DNA from: Caulobacterales bacterium
Lineage (GTDB): Bacteria; Pseudomonadota; Alphaproteobacteria; Caulobacterales; Parvularculaceae
Direction of reading: 5' to 3'
Assembly: GCA_020638525.1 (NCBI GenBank)
Contig: JACKIL010000017.1
Location: forward strand, 1-45,781
DNA: 45,781 nucleotides
Positions 8,848 to 16,977 of this stretch are shown in pieces. The translations under genes were made by a program, and so were the position numbers. The notes under the pieces are model-generated. The model did no database searches. It saw only the letters and a program-made list of their open reading frames with translations, and was not told where the DNA came from. How positions within the stretch are numbered: position 1 is the stretch's first letter; the number at the start of each line of letters is the position of its first letter.

Positions 8848-9927
8848 TCAGAGGAAGAGTTTTCCACGCTTGAGAAACACCTCCCCGTCGAGGAGGATCG
8901 TCGGCTGCGCGACCGTCCAGTCCCAGTGGACGCGCGAACGGCTGAGCTCAAATCCGACATCGCCCATAAGCTGTCCGAGCAGACTGAGATCGCCCATTCC
9001 GCAGGTGATGGAGCCGTAGACGCGTTCCCATTCCTGGCTTTGCGTCAGCAGCGCGTTCGGATTGACGCCGATATTGAGGTGAACCGGGCCATTCCATGCG
9101 CCGTCGTCTTCAAGACCGCGGAGCCAGTTCTCAAGGGTCGCCGCAAGCGGCGTCGCGCCGCCAATGGCGACGAGACGGCCCTTTTCAAAAGTCAGCTTGA
9201 TCGGGCTGTCCGGCTTTTCGTGGTAAACGGGGTGGTGGAGCAACGTCGCATCGACATTGACGACGCCATCGCCGCGCCCGACGGGAATGAGCACGCCGGG
9301 CTGCGCGGGCGGCAGGAAAGCCCAGTTCGTCTTCCACTCTTTCCTGTCCGGGTCCCACAGATAGCCATCCGCGGCGACCGCTTCGAGGCCGGACAGATCG
9401 ATTTCGAGCACGTCGTTTTCCGGCCCGGTGATGATCTTGCAGCTCTTCGCCTTCGTCATCCGCCGCGCGACGAGATCGGCTTCCTTCCTGACGCTGTCGA
9501 CATCGGCGTGCAGGATCGTCCGGATGAGGACGTCGTCCATGAACGGGCCGCCGATGCCGTCGCCCGGACAAAGCACGCGGCAGCCATTCTTCAGCGCGTT
9601 GACGATCAGTTCCGAGTAGCCGACCGCCATGTCGATAATCAGGTCAGCCTTCGCCGCGGCCGCTTCCAGCATTGCGGGCCACTGCGCGCCGGGCTGATAG
9701 GTCGCCCCGCCCGCCGGAATGGCGCACTCGATGCGAACGGCGTCAGCGCCGAAGCTCTGCGCGACGCCCTGAAACGACGCGATCACAAAGTCCGGCGTTC
9801 GCGCATCGGAGATGATGAGCACTTGCTGCCCCGCCTGCAGATTGCAGAAATCACGGTAAATCTTCGATACGACAGCGATCAGGTCCGGCTTCAGGCGCGT
9901 CGCAATGTCGGGAGATATAGAAGCCAT
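8848..9927 (-). CDS. M29/NicX-like metalloenzyme (aminopeptidase T or dihydroxypyridine dioxygenase family)
   Basis: 359 residues from ATG 9927. The whole-length pattern matches the family that contains M29 leucyl aminopeptidases and NicX, the 2,5-dihydroxypyridine 5,6-dioxygenase. An N-terminal alpha/beta part has QVLIISDARTPDFV and a C-terminal part has PVHLNIGVNPNA, ERVYGSITCGMGDL and VHWDWT. His283, His334 and Asp336 give an H-x50-H-x-D spacing close to the metal ligands I recall for NicX (H265, H318, D320). It may therefore be a ring-cleaving Fe(II) enzyme rather than a peptidase. No signal peptide is seen, so it is cytoplasmic. It lies just upstream of, and codirectional with, a TonB receptor gene, which fits processing of an imported compound. 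Family assignment is firm; the reaction is not. Confidence 0.75.
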   Translation of the reverse strand: MASISPDIATRLKPDLIAVVSKIYRDFCNLQAGQQVLIISDARTPDFVIASFQGVAQSFGADAVRIECAIPAGGATYQPGAQWPAMLEAAAAKADLIIDMAVGYSELIVNALKNGCRVLCPGDGIGGPFMDDVLIRTILHADVDSVRKEADLVARRMTKAKSCKIITGPENDVLEIDLSGLEAVAADGYLWDPDRKEWKTNWAFLPPAQPGVLIPVGRGDGVVNVDATLLHHPVYHEKPDSPIKLTFEKGRLVAIGGATPLAATLENWLRGLEDDGAWNGPVHLNIGVNPNALLTQSQEWERVYGSITCGMGDLSLLGQLMGDVGFELSRSRVHWDWTVAQPTILLDGEVFLKRGKLFL

Positions 9928-10272
9928 GTCTGTTCCGATACGATCAGCGACGCCCAGGCAGCGGAAAGCAAGCCAGTGAGGGACGCCAAAGCATTAAGCA
10001 CGAGCTGAACGCTCGTACATTCAAAATTCCCGAAACCTGCTTCACATGAATCTAATGGGAGGAGGCTGCAAGCGCCGCTCGTGGCCTTTGCCCTTCAAAC
10101 GCAGCCGGGTCACGTTCACAATGTCACTGGCCGTTCAGTTCATTAACTCGTTCGGATCGAAGCTCCGGCGGACTTTCGCATATTCCCTTTTGTTCATGCC
10201 GGAGGATATCCCCAACGCTGGTCCATCGAACAGGCCGCGTGCTAGCCTCGAAGCGAAAGGAGAAACAAGCCA
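9928..10272. other. Intergenic region, possible 3' remnant of a FAD-oxidase-like gene
   Basis: 345 nt separate the divergent M29/NicX-like and SRAP genes, so promoters of both should lie here; no convincing -35/-10 pair was recognised. On the minus strand, 10135-10197 reads MNKREYAKVRRSFDPNELMN before a stop. That resembles the KRRFDPNGLMN-type C-terminus of FAD-linked oxidases. It may be a vestige of a deleted gene, or chance. Confidence 0.3.
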
Positions 10273-10959
10273 ATGTGCGGGCGCGGCGCTCAAAGCCTCA
10301 CCTGGGCTGAGATATGTGAGTTGTCGGGGATCAGCGGCGCGCCGTCGACCTCGAACCTTGAGCCAGTCTACAACATCGCTCCCACAACACCCGTCCACAT
10401 CGTACGCGAAGTCGGCGGAAGGCGGATCATCGAAAAGGCGCGCTGGGACTTCATCCCGGGCTGGTGGAAGAGGCCGCTGAAGGAAAAGGCATACTCGACC
10501 TTCAACGCCAAGGCCGAAACCATCGCCGAATTGCCGACCTATCGAACTGCGTGGAAGAAAAGCCAGCGCTGCCTCATTCCTATGAACTTCTTTGAGTGGA
10601 CGCGCCCAAAGAAAAAAGGCGATGCACCTTACTATATATATCCGGCGAAAGAGCCTGCGTTTCGAATCGCCGGCCTCTGGGACGAGTGGACGAATCCGGA
10701 GACTGGTGAAGTCGTCCTCACCTGCACGGTGATCACGTGCGAGCCAAACGAATTCATGGCGGACCTGCACGACCGCATGCCAGTGATTCTGGGCGCAGAT
10801 CAGGTTGAAGCTTGGTTCAATGCCCCGCCGGAGGAAGCGCTGACTATGCTGAAGCCTTGCCCCTCCGAATGGATGACCGCGCATAAGGTCAGCGCCTATG
10901 TGAACAACACGCGCAATCAAGGGCCTGATTGTATCAAACCTGAGGATGCTGAATCGTAG
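10273..10959 (+). CDS. SRAP domain protein (YedK/HMCES family), abasic-site crosslinker
   Basis: 228 residues starting MCGR, so Cys2 becomes the N-terminal nucleophile after Met removal. The other catalytic positions are visible: Asn78 in STFNAKAET, Glu108 in NFFEW and His166 in LHDRMPVIL. All match E. coli YedK spacing (C2, N75, E105, H160). By family the protein forms a thiazolidine DNA-protein crosslink at abasic sites in single-stranded DNA, shielding them from error-prone processing. The start ATG 10273 has AAAGGAG upstream. The gene stands alone between two low-coding regions. No LexA-box match was recognised, but none was searched for systematically. Confidence 0.95.
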   Translation: MCGRGAQSLTWAEICELSGISGAPSTSNLEPVYNIAPTTPVHIVREVGGRRIIEKARWDFIPGWWKRPLKEKAYSTFNAKAETIAELPTYRTAWKKSQRCLIPMNFFEWTRPKKKGDAPYYIYPAKEPAFRIAGLWDEWTNPETGEVVLTCTVITCEPNEFMADLHDRMPVILGADQVEAWFNAPPEEALTMLKPCPSEWMTAHKVSAYVNNTRNQGPDCIKPEDAES

Positions 10960-11019
10960 CTTGTATGGCTACTATCAATTCTGCGCCTAACCTGACGACG
11001 TGCTCGGACGTGTCGGCTT

Positions 11020-11113
11020 TGGCTTGCCTATCGGTGCGCGCGCTCGGCTCAGGCGGGCTTCCACTTCACGCAGCTTCGCAATGATCTCTTTCGGCTTGGC
11101 TCTCTCACCGATA
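11020..11113 (-). pseudogene. Possible remnant of an IS3-type transposase OrfA N-terminus
   Basis: On the minus strand, GERAKPKEIIAKLREVEARL precedes a stop. It resembles the opening of IS3-family OrfA proteins (EEIIAKLREVE, then a helix-turn-helix), but the helix-turn-helix is missing and no inverted repeats are seen. It is short, so the assignment is tentative. Confidence 0.25.
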
Positions 11114-11153
11114 ACTCAGCTCCTTTCAAAGCCGAGACGAACAGATTGATCGA

Positions 11154-11173
11154 GCCGCCTTCCGGAAGGCGGC
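11154..11173. terminator. Hairpin between convergent SRAP and lectin-like genes
   Basis: A 20-nt perfect palindrome, GCCGCCTT-CCGG-AAGGCGGC, lies in the 433-nt gap (10960-11392) between the converging SRAP and propeller genes. No U-run follows on either strand, so termination is a guess. Apart from this and the weak transposase remnant, I see no gene in the gap. A plus-strand frame ending at about 11348 (RIGYAAHGLDGRPEAYLAAL) looks coding-like but has no start and no recognised family. Confidence 0.35.
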
Positions 11174-11392
11174 CTAGCGCAGAACCACTCAGGCCCCCCT
11201 GCGAGAATCCGCACGCATGTCCTCTCCGACTTGCGGAACCACGATCCGCTAACGGATTTTTCTGCAATACTGAAACGGATCGGCTATGCGGCGCATGGGC
11301 TGGACGGCCGTCCGGAAGCGTATCTTGCCGCGCTCGGCACAGCATTATGATTGTCTGGTGTGCGAGCTCCGTCACCGACGATAACGCTTGCC

Positions 11393-13612
11393 TCAGTTGA
11401 CGACGATAACAGAGTCCTCAGGCTGCAATAGCGGCGTAAAAATGTGTTCATATCCCGACCAGTCATTGGCGAGCGTGATCGGTTGCGCCCAGTCTCGCGC
11501 GCCGGTGCGCCATCCGCGATGCTCATAAAAAAGGAGCGAGCCCTCTTTCGTGACGGCGTATATGTGACCGCCGGGGCCGGCCGCGAGATGCTCGAACGAT
11601 TGCCAGCCTGAGCCGATCTCCGCTGGCTTTTCCCAAGCCGTTGGCGATTCCAGTCCGGCGCCCGTCAGATATGCCGAATGGCGGTACCAATAGAGCGCGC
11701 CGTCCGGCTGCACCGCATAAATCACGCCTTTGCCGGGAGAGAAAAGACGCACGAATCTGTTCCAACCGCGACCGACAATTCGGGATTTCCATTTCGGCGC
11801 GGCGGTTCTGTCGAAGACGTTCTCTTGCTTGTTCCAGATCAGATCGCCGTTCGGCGCAACGGCGTAGACGACGCCTTCGCCGGTGGAAAACACCATGGAA
11901 TAGTTGCTCCACCCTGCGCGAACTGGCGCAGCCGCCTCGCTGATCCGTGACCTTCCGCCGTCATATCCCATGCGCCGCCAGATCACCGCGCCATCGGGAC
12001 GAAGTCCGTATACGACAGTACCGAGATAGTTTACGCCGCCGGCGACAATCTCGGAAAATCCGCTCCAGTTCCCGCTCACGGCGCTTCCTTGCTGCACCTC
12101 GTTCGTTACTTGATAGCGCGAGAGGGGTGAAGCGGCGCCTTCCGTCACGACCGCCTCGCCTTTGTCTGGCGTGACGCCGCCGAGCGGAGCCTGACATTGT
12201 TCGCTCGCTTGATTAGCAGGTTTGGAGCAATCCACCTTCGGCGCAGAAATCGCACGGCATGCCTCGGAATAGGCTGCGCCGGGGCCTGAACAAGGGTTCG
12301 CATCGACTTTTGGCGGCACCTTCGCGCGCCAAAGATCGCGAGAGATTGTCGCGTGAACGAAATGCCTCATCTGGCCGGATTTCTCGACCGCATAAATATG
12401 GGCCGCCGAGACAGAGGTCGATGTATCGAACTCCCCGCTGGGTGGCTCGCCTGACGGGTCGAGCCTTTCGGCGGCGAGTCTTAGAAGCTCTGCGGTCGGC
12501 GTCGAAACCTGACGCACTTGCGACGTTAGTCGATCAAATATTTCATTGATTTCGTGCGACGGTTGCTGCACCAGCCGGCAACTTGAACTCGCGCCTGTCT
12601 GAACCAGCTTCACTTCCCTGCGCTCCACGCCGCTTCCACGGCACGCAAACGAGACTTCGCATTGCGTGGCGCCAGCGGAACTCGTCCCCCACCCGCAATC
12701 GACCGGGGTGAGTTCGCCAACTAGCGAGAACTCCAAACCGGCCACTTGCATCCTATCGGAATCTCCGGTCAGAAATGCGACGTGGCGTCCTATCGCCGAT
12801 CTTTGTTGAGAATTGCTGACGCCGACTTCATCTCTCACCGCAGCAATAAGCGCTACAGCATAAAGGTAAGTCTCAAGCGCGAGCGCCGTCTGCCGCCTTA
12901 CAATGAAGCCAGGTTCGGACAGCTTGCCGTTTTTCGTGGTGAAGCGGATATTCGTCCAGTTCCAGATGATGTCATCGCTGCTATTCTCGGTGGGCAGAAG
13001 CCTGTCTGCAGACGCGATGACGTCGTTCAGGAATTGCGTGCGCGTGAGCGGCCCCATCTCGGGCAGAGTCGCCCGCATTTGGGCGAGCCTTCGTAATTCA
13101 AGAATGCGTTCATGGAGAAGCAGCGTTCGTTGCGCATTCTCAACCTGCGCGACCCGTATCGCGATCCTGTTCACAGTTTGCGAGAGCGAGTTAACCTTGC
13201 CTTCCACCGCATCTAGGCGCTGCTCGATCAGCTTCAATCTTTCAGCTGTCGGGTCTGCGCCCGAGCCATCGGCGAACAGGTTAAAGACTGATTTGAAGGC
13301 GGTTCCGACGCCAGGGACGCCCACAGCGGCACCCCCCAGGTCGAAGAGCCCGACAATGATATCGCCGCCAGCGTCAATCAGCGCGTCTTCGAACTGCTCC
13401 TTGCTCACTTTCCCGAAAACGTAATCATAAGCGAGCCCCTCGATTCCTCCCGTCTCATCGCCGAGCGTTTGCTGAAATTCTGCTTCGGTGTCCGCCTGCA
13501 AAGGTGTCGATAGCGCGAGCAAAGCCAATGGCGCGACTACGGCGATTAGGGTGGTCGCTTTGCACCAGCTCAATCGGCGCGCGGCTTTCTCATTTTCTTT
13601 GAGGCGCATCAT
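11393..13612 (-). CDS. Exported protein with helical N-terminus and five-bladed tachylectin-like propeller
   Basis: 739 residues from ATG 13612; a GTG at 13624 would add four. A signal peptide ends near residue 40 (LSTPLQA). Residues ~80-115 are hydrophobic and glycine-rich (IIVGLFDLGGAAVGVPGVG). A coiled coil of about 50 residues follows (RLKLIEQRLDAVEGKVNSL), then a helical segment with an RLASQV-like heptad pattern. The C-terminal ~340 residues hold five blade cores (HIYAVEKSGQMRHF, VVYGLRPDGAVIW, VVYAVAPNGDLIW, VIYAVQPDGALYWY, HIYAVTKEGSLLFY) with GW-x-F or WSGF/Y spacers, as in tachylectin-2, a five-bladed GlcNAc/GalNAc lectin. A Cys-rich insert lies between blades 1 and 2. The lectin part is well supported. 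A membrane-active, pore-like role for the N-terminus is my inference. It is the last gene of the five-gene exported cluster. Confidence 0.82.
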   Translation of the reverse strand: MMRLKENEKAARRLSWCKATTLIAVVAPLALLALSTPLQADTEAEFQQTLGDETGGIEGLAYDYVFGKVSKEQFEDALIDAGGDIIVGLFDLGGAAVGVPGVGTAFKSVFNLFADGSGADPTAERLKLIEQRLDAVEGKVNSLSQTVNRIAIRVAQVENAQRTLLLHERILELRRLAQMRATLPEMGPLTRTQFLNDVIASADRLLPTENSSDDIIWNWTNIRFTTKNGKLSEPGFIVRRQTALALETYLYAVALIAAVRDEVGVSNSQQRSAIGRHVAFLTGDSDRMQVAGLEFSLVGELTPVDCGWGTSSAGATQCEVSFACRGSGVERREVKLVQTGASSSCRLVQQPSHEINEIFDRLTSQVRQVSTPTAELLRLAAERLDPSGEPPSGEFDTSTSVSAAHIYAVEKSGQMRHFVHATISRDLWRAKVPPKVDANPCSGPGAAYSEACRAISAPKVDCSKPANQASEQCQAPLGGVTPDKGEAVVTEGAASPLSRYQVTNEVQQGSAVSGNWSGFSEIVAGGVNYLGTVVYGLRPDGAVIWRRMGYDGGRSRISEAAAPVRAGWSNYSMVFSTGEGVVYAVAPNGDLIWNKQENVFDRTAAPKWKSRIVGRGWNRFVRLFSPGKGVIYAVQPDGALYWYRHSAYLTGAGLESPTAWEKPAEIGSGWQSFEHLAAGPGGHIYAVTKEGSLLFYEHRGWRTGARDWAQPITLANDWSGYEHIFTPLLQPEDSVIVVN

Positions 13613-13673
13613 GATTTTTCTCACCCTTGAAACTTAGTTTTCAATTCAGCATCGGACTTACGTTCGCAGTTCA

Positions 13674-14966
13674 TCATTCCGTACGGGATGACGACTGGCG
13701 GTTTTCTTCCCTCACTGTCGCGCGAACTTCCGGCGTGACGCAGACAACGTCGCCATCAAAGGCTTCGCGCCAGACATATCCGTTGATGCAGGTGTTGGGA
13801 CCGTATGCGCCATTGGGATCGCGCCGAGATGCAGCCTGAGCGTTTTCCTGCGCTGTGCGCGTGCGTGATGCAGGCGGCACGCAAACATAATCTTCGGGCT
13901 TGGCTTCGCGCCACACAAAGCCAGGTTTACAGCGTGCGGGAGACGAGGCCGTCGCGGCTGATGCGGCCGTCTCCGCCGACAACGGCGTCGTGGTCGCGTT
14001 TCGATTGATTTGCGGCCTAGTCGGCACACTGCCGACGCCCGCGCGTTCTTTGAGCGCTTCTTTCTTGAAGCTTTCAGGAGGCGTGTCGCCCAAACTCGAA
14101 ACCCAATCCGAGCATGCCCGCCCGGAGATGTTCATGCCGCAAGCCCGGTATATATAAGCTTCGCCCTCCATGTCCGCGGCGACTCCCCACGGAATATCGA
14201 GCGTGAAGCTGCCGCTAGAATTGCGGCGGTTCTGCATTGCTTTGGCGATTTCAGGTGGGATCAGTTCGAAATCAACATCCGGTCGTGATGTCTTGCCCTC
14301 TATGTCGTAACTGCCGATGTCACCGCCGCCTTCCCACGATACGCGGATACGATCGCCGCGCTTTGAGGCCTCGACCGTCACCGTCGGCGGCGTCGGTTTT
14401 GCGGGACGAGGCGGCGTTCGCACGCATGCCGGCGCCGACCAGATCTCCGACACGGTATCGCTATCATCACGCGTGCGCACGCGCAGGCAATATTTCGTGT
14501 CAAACTTCAACGCTCGGCAGCCACCGTCTTCTCCCGCGCTCAACCAGCATTGACGGTCCGTACTAAGATAAAAGCCATTACGCCGGATTGGTTCTCGCCC
14601 AGGACCGGGCGTGTAGTCGGTCACTCCCTCCCCAAAAAATAGCGCGCCCGTGCAGTCATATCCATATCTGCCCTTGTCGAAGCAGTAGGCCACAAATTCG
14701 TTCGGCGACGTAAGCCGGTTGTTCTCATAGAACATGAACTCAAATCGCACCTGTTCGGTCGCTGTGTTATCGAAATAAACGCAGATAGCCGGCGGCCAAA
14801 ATAGATACGACCCTGGGCCGACGACGTCCGCGCAGTTCGTCATAACAACATTGTTCGGGGTGCCCGGTCGCGCCGCTGCCGGCGCCAACGAGAGGAACGC
14901 TGACAGCAACGCAATGAAAGCCCACAGCAGGCGTGCAGCCCGCACAACTCCGAAATATCGTATCAT
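13674..14966 (-). CDS. Exported Cys-rich modular protein with C-terminal VWREA repeats
   Basis: 430 residues. A signal peptide ends near residue 32 (LSLAPAAA). The middle (about 55-185 and 192-290) has beta-rich, Cys-containing segments with fibronectin-III-like features (YCLRVRTRDD, VTVEASKRGDRIRVSW). After a Ser/Thr/Ala linker come two ~40-residue repeats (346-387 and 393-430) of the form C-x2-G-[FY]-V-W-R-E-A-x3-[DE]D-x-V-C-V-x-P-x3-R. I recall similar VWREAF-GDxVCVTP repeats in uncharacterised secreted bacterial proteins; no function is known to me. The start ATG 14966 has AAGGTG upstream. The same C-terminal module ends the adjacent gene product (15055-15906), and the DNA is nearly identical over 214 nt. 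Probably periplasmic or surface exposed. Confidence 0.75.
   Translation of the reverse strand: MIRYFGVVRAARLLWAFIALLSAFLSLAPAAARPGTPNNVVMTNCADVVGPGSYLFWPPAICVYFDNTATEQVRFEFMFYENNRLTSPNEFVAYCFDKGRYGYDCTGALFFGEGVTDYTPGPGREPIRRNGFYLSTDRQCWLSAGEDGGCRALKFDTKYCLRVRTRDDSDTVSEIWSAPACVRTPPRPAKPTPPTVTVEASKRGDRIRVSWEGGGDIGSYDIEGKTSRPDVDFELIPPEIAKAMQNRRNSSGSFTLDIPWGVAADMEGEAYIYRACGMNISGRACSDWVSSLGDTPPESFKKEALKERAGVGSVPTRPQINRNATTTPLSAETAASAATASSPARCKPGFVWREAKPEDYVCVPPASRTRTAQENAQAASRRDPNGAYGPNTCINGYVWREAFDGDVVCVTPEVRATVREENRQSSSRTE
13721..13934. repeat. Direct repeat copy 1 (VWREA module DNA)
   Basis: A 214-nt segment encoding most of the VWREA module. It matches 15102-15315 in the same orientation without length change and with only scattered, mostly silent differences. 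It marks a recent duplication or gene conversion between neighbouring genes. Confidence 0.85.
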
Positions 14967-15054
14967 TATGATTTCACCTTATTCAGCTCTTGAGGGCGGC
15001 GCGGCTAACGTCGCAGACCATGTTGCAGCAATCGGTCCGGCTGGTTCTCCGGGC

Positions 15055-15906
15055 TTATTCAGTTCGGGACGGCCCTAGCCGGTTTTCCTCTTTGACGAGC
15101 GCGCGAACTTCCGGCGTGACGCAGACGACGTCGCCGTCAAAGGCTTCGCGCCAGACATATCCGTTGATGCAGGTATTGGGTCCGTATGCGCCGTCTGGAT
15201 CGCGGCGCGAGGCGGCCTCGGCGTTTTCCTTCGACACGCGCGAACGCGATGCGGGCGGCACGCAAACATAATCGTCGGGCTTGGCTTCACGCCACACGAA
15301 GCCGGATTTGCAGCGCGGGCGCACATCCGAAAGCCCAGCCTGATCGGAGACGACCGCGCCTGACCGGTCCGGCGGCGCGACGCCGCCCGGTTCGCGAACG
15401 GTGTCTGCGACGCCAGGTTTCTTTGGCGGCGGCTTTTTGCCGAGCCTCGTGACTTTTTTCGGCGTGCAGCGCGCCGGTCCCTCGAGCCGCCACGAAACTT
15501 TGTCGTCTGGGCGACGAATTTCCCAGGCCAGCCCCGAAACCTCTCCTTCTTGCGAGATCTGGCCCTCATAGCGGCCCCCAGAGGCGTAACCGCTGCCGAC
15601 GCACTCAATCTCATTGCACTCGACATAATCGCCGTACCAGGAGATATCGAATGCAATGCGCTCGCCCGTGGCCGTTCCGGTGATCTTGCCGTCGAGCCAG
15701 GTTCCGTCATCGCCGAGAGTCGGCGAAAAAAACCGTGCATCTCCTGTCAGCGTCCCGCCATCTTGTTGGAACGCGCCCGTCACCGTGAGCCGGTTGGACT
15801 GATGAAGCTTGAACGTCCCCGCGACTTCCCATTGTTCGCAGGCTAAAACCGGCGCCGAGAGAGAGAGCGCGGCGAGAAACGAAGCGAGAGAGGCTTTCAG
15901 GTTCAT
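15055..15906 (-). CDS. Exported protein: CEQW domain plus VWREA repeats
   Basis: 283 residues from ATG 15906, which has AAAGGA about 9 nt upstream; a longer reading to 15960 lacks a signal-like start. The signal sequence ends in SAPVLA before Cys23, so either signal peptidase I or, less typically, lipoprotein processing is possible. Residues 23-150 form a beta-rich domain starting CEQWEVAGTFKLHQSN, with GKITG, ECNEIEC and PDDKVSW. The downstream-encoded VWREA pair occupies about 200-283. A Lys/Pro linker with LGKKPPPKK joins them. The CEQW domain is a paralogue of the one in the neighbouring 15939-16928 product, and the VWREA part is a paralogue of the 13674-14966 product. The gene is therefore a hybrid linking its two neighbours. 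No known function. Confidence 0.78.
   Translation of the reverse strand: MNLKASLASFLAALSLSAPVLACEQWEVAGTFKLHQSNRLTVTGAFQQDGGTLTGDARFFSPTLGDDGTWLDGKITGTATGERIAFDISWYGDYVECNEIECVGSGYASGGRYEGQISQEGEVSGLAWEIRRPDDKVSWRLEGPARCTPKKVTRLGKKPPPKKPGVADTVREPGGVAPPDRSGAVVSDQAGLSDVRPRCKSGFVWREAKPDDYVCVPPASRSRVSKENAEAASRRDPDGAYGPNTCINGYVWREAFDGDVVCVTPEVRALVKEENRLGPSRTE
15102..15315. repeat. Direct repeat copy 2 (VWREA module DNA)
   Basis: The second copy of the 214-nt VWREA-encoding segment (compare 13721-13934), in the same reading frame relative to its gene and ending at the equivalent C-terminus. Confidence 0.85.
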
Positions 15907-15938
15907 AGAGGAAATTCCTTTGCGCTTGCCGACTTTGG

Positions 15939-16928
15939 TCACAGCCGCGTTCCGTTCCACTGCCCGTAGTTCGGCTCGCCTTCGCAGTAGCCATACGCGC
16001 CGGTGAAGCCTTCTTCAGTGAAGACGAAACGGAATGATCCCCAGATGCGCCCGTCAGCGCATCGGCGCCCTTTGCTTTCCTGCCAATGCCCGCGCATGAC
16101 GTTGTCTTCGATCTTGCCGATGGTGATGACGCCGTCATTGGTCGCATAAGTTCCCCCGTCGCGGCCAAGCACCATTCGGCCGAACGTGGTGTCGAACATG
16201 CCCATCATCATCTCCGGCGTGACAGCGGCGGCCTGCGGCGCGACGCCGGCGATCGATCCGATATCGCGTGTCGCAGCGCTGGAACCTCGCGAAGCGGAAA
16301 CGCCGCCGGGGTTCGCCGCGTTTGGATTTGGCGGCGGGCCGCTTGGCCGCTTCTTGCCCAATCCTGTTACCGGTTTGTCAGATTGCGGCGGCGACGCCGG
16401 TTGGGCGACGCATTTCGCCGGCTCGGTCAGATACCAGTCCACTTTGTCGTCAGGGTGGGCGTAATCCCAGTTCTTTCCCTGAATGTCGCCGTTTTCCGTG
16501 ATGGCTCCTTCATAGATGCCGATCCCGCCGTAGAAGTGCTCCGTACACGTCAGGCCGCATTCGAGCCAGTCGCCGCTCCACGCGACTCGGAAACGAATGA
16601 CATCCCCCTCAATCACACCGGAGAGCGCGCCCTCGCCCTTGCTTGCCTTGTCTCGGCCAACAAAAGTTGCTTCGCCGGATATGCGCGCGCCTTCCTGGAC
16701 GAACTCTCCTCCGACGAAGATGTTGTTGGACTGGTAGATCTTGAACGGGCCTGCCACGCTCCATTGTTCGCAAGCGGCGACAGGCCCGGATGCTGCGTAC
16801 GCGGCCATGATTGCAGCGGTAATGATGCTTGTCTTTGAGAAGGGGCATCCTTGCCGCGTTATGCTTCCTTTACACCGCGCAAAAACCGGCCGTGAGGGCC
16901 AGACGTGACTCGGCCATATTCGTTCCAT
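15939..16928 (-). CDS. Exported protein: CEQW domain plus C-terminal WNGTR-type domain (start or frame uncertain)
   Basis: 329 residues if ATG 16928 is used; it has a good GGAGAAG ribosome site. This start puts ~40 untypical residues before the hydrophobic signal segment SIITAAIMAAYAASGPVAAC. If the G run at 16842-16845 had three bases instead of four, ATG 16848 would give a clean signal peptide, MPFSKTSIITAAIMAAYA. I therefore suspect a 1-nt frameshift or sequencing error. VAAC fits a lipobox. Next comes the CEQW domain (CEQWSVAGPFKIYQSN, ECGLTC, PDDKVDW), a Pro-rich linker with LGKKRPSG, and a C-terminal domain of ~85 residues with GRMVLGRDGG, GHWQES, RRCADGRIWGSFRFVF and the end YGQWNGTRL. 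That C-terminal type occurs in uncharacterised secreted proteins, from memory. Confidence 0.7.
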   Translation of the reverse strand: MERIWPSHVWPSRPVFARCKGSITRQGCPFSKTSIITAAIMAAYAASGPVAACEQWSVAGPFKIYQSNNIFVGGEFVQEGARISGEATFVGRDKASKGEGALSGVIEGDVIRFRVAWSGDWLECGLTCTEHFYGGIGIYEGAITENGDIQGKNWDYAHPDDKVDWYLTEPAKCVAQPASPPQSDKPVTGLGKKRPSGPPPNPNAANPGGVSASRGSSAATRDIGSIAGVAPQAAAVTPEMMMGMFDTTFGRMVLGRDGGTYATNDGVITIGKIEDNVMRGHWQESKGRRCADGRIWGSFRFVFTEEGFTGAYGYCEGEPNYGQWNGTRL

Positions 16929-16977
16929 GTGCTGCTTCTCCAAAATGGACCGCCGCGAGGAGGCGGACCGCATCTGT

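Noticed and set aside
8827..10008. A 393-codon plus-strand open frame
   Set aside because: It is antisense to the M29/NicX-like gene and shows Arg/Asp-rich shadow composition.
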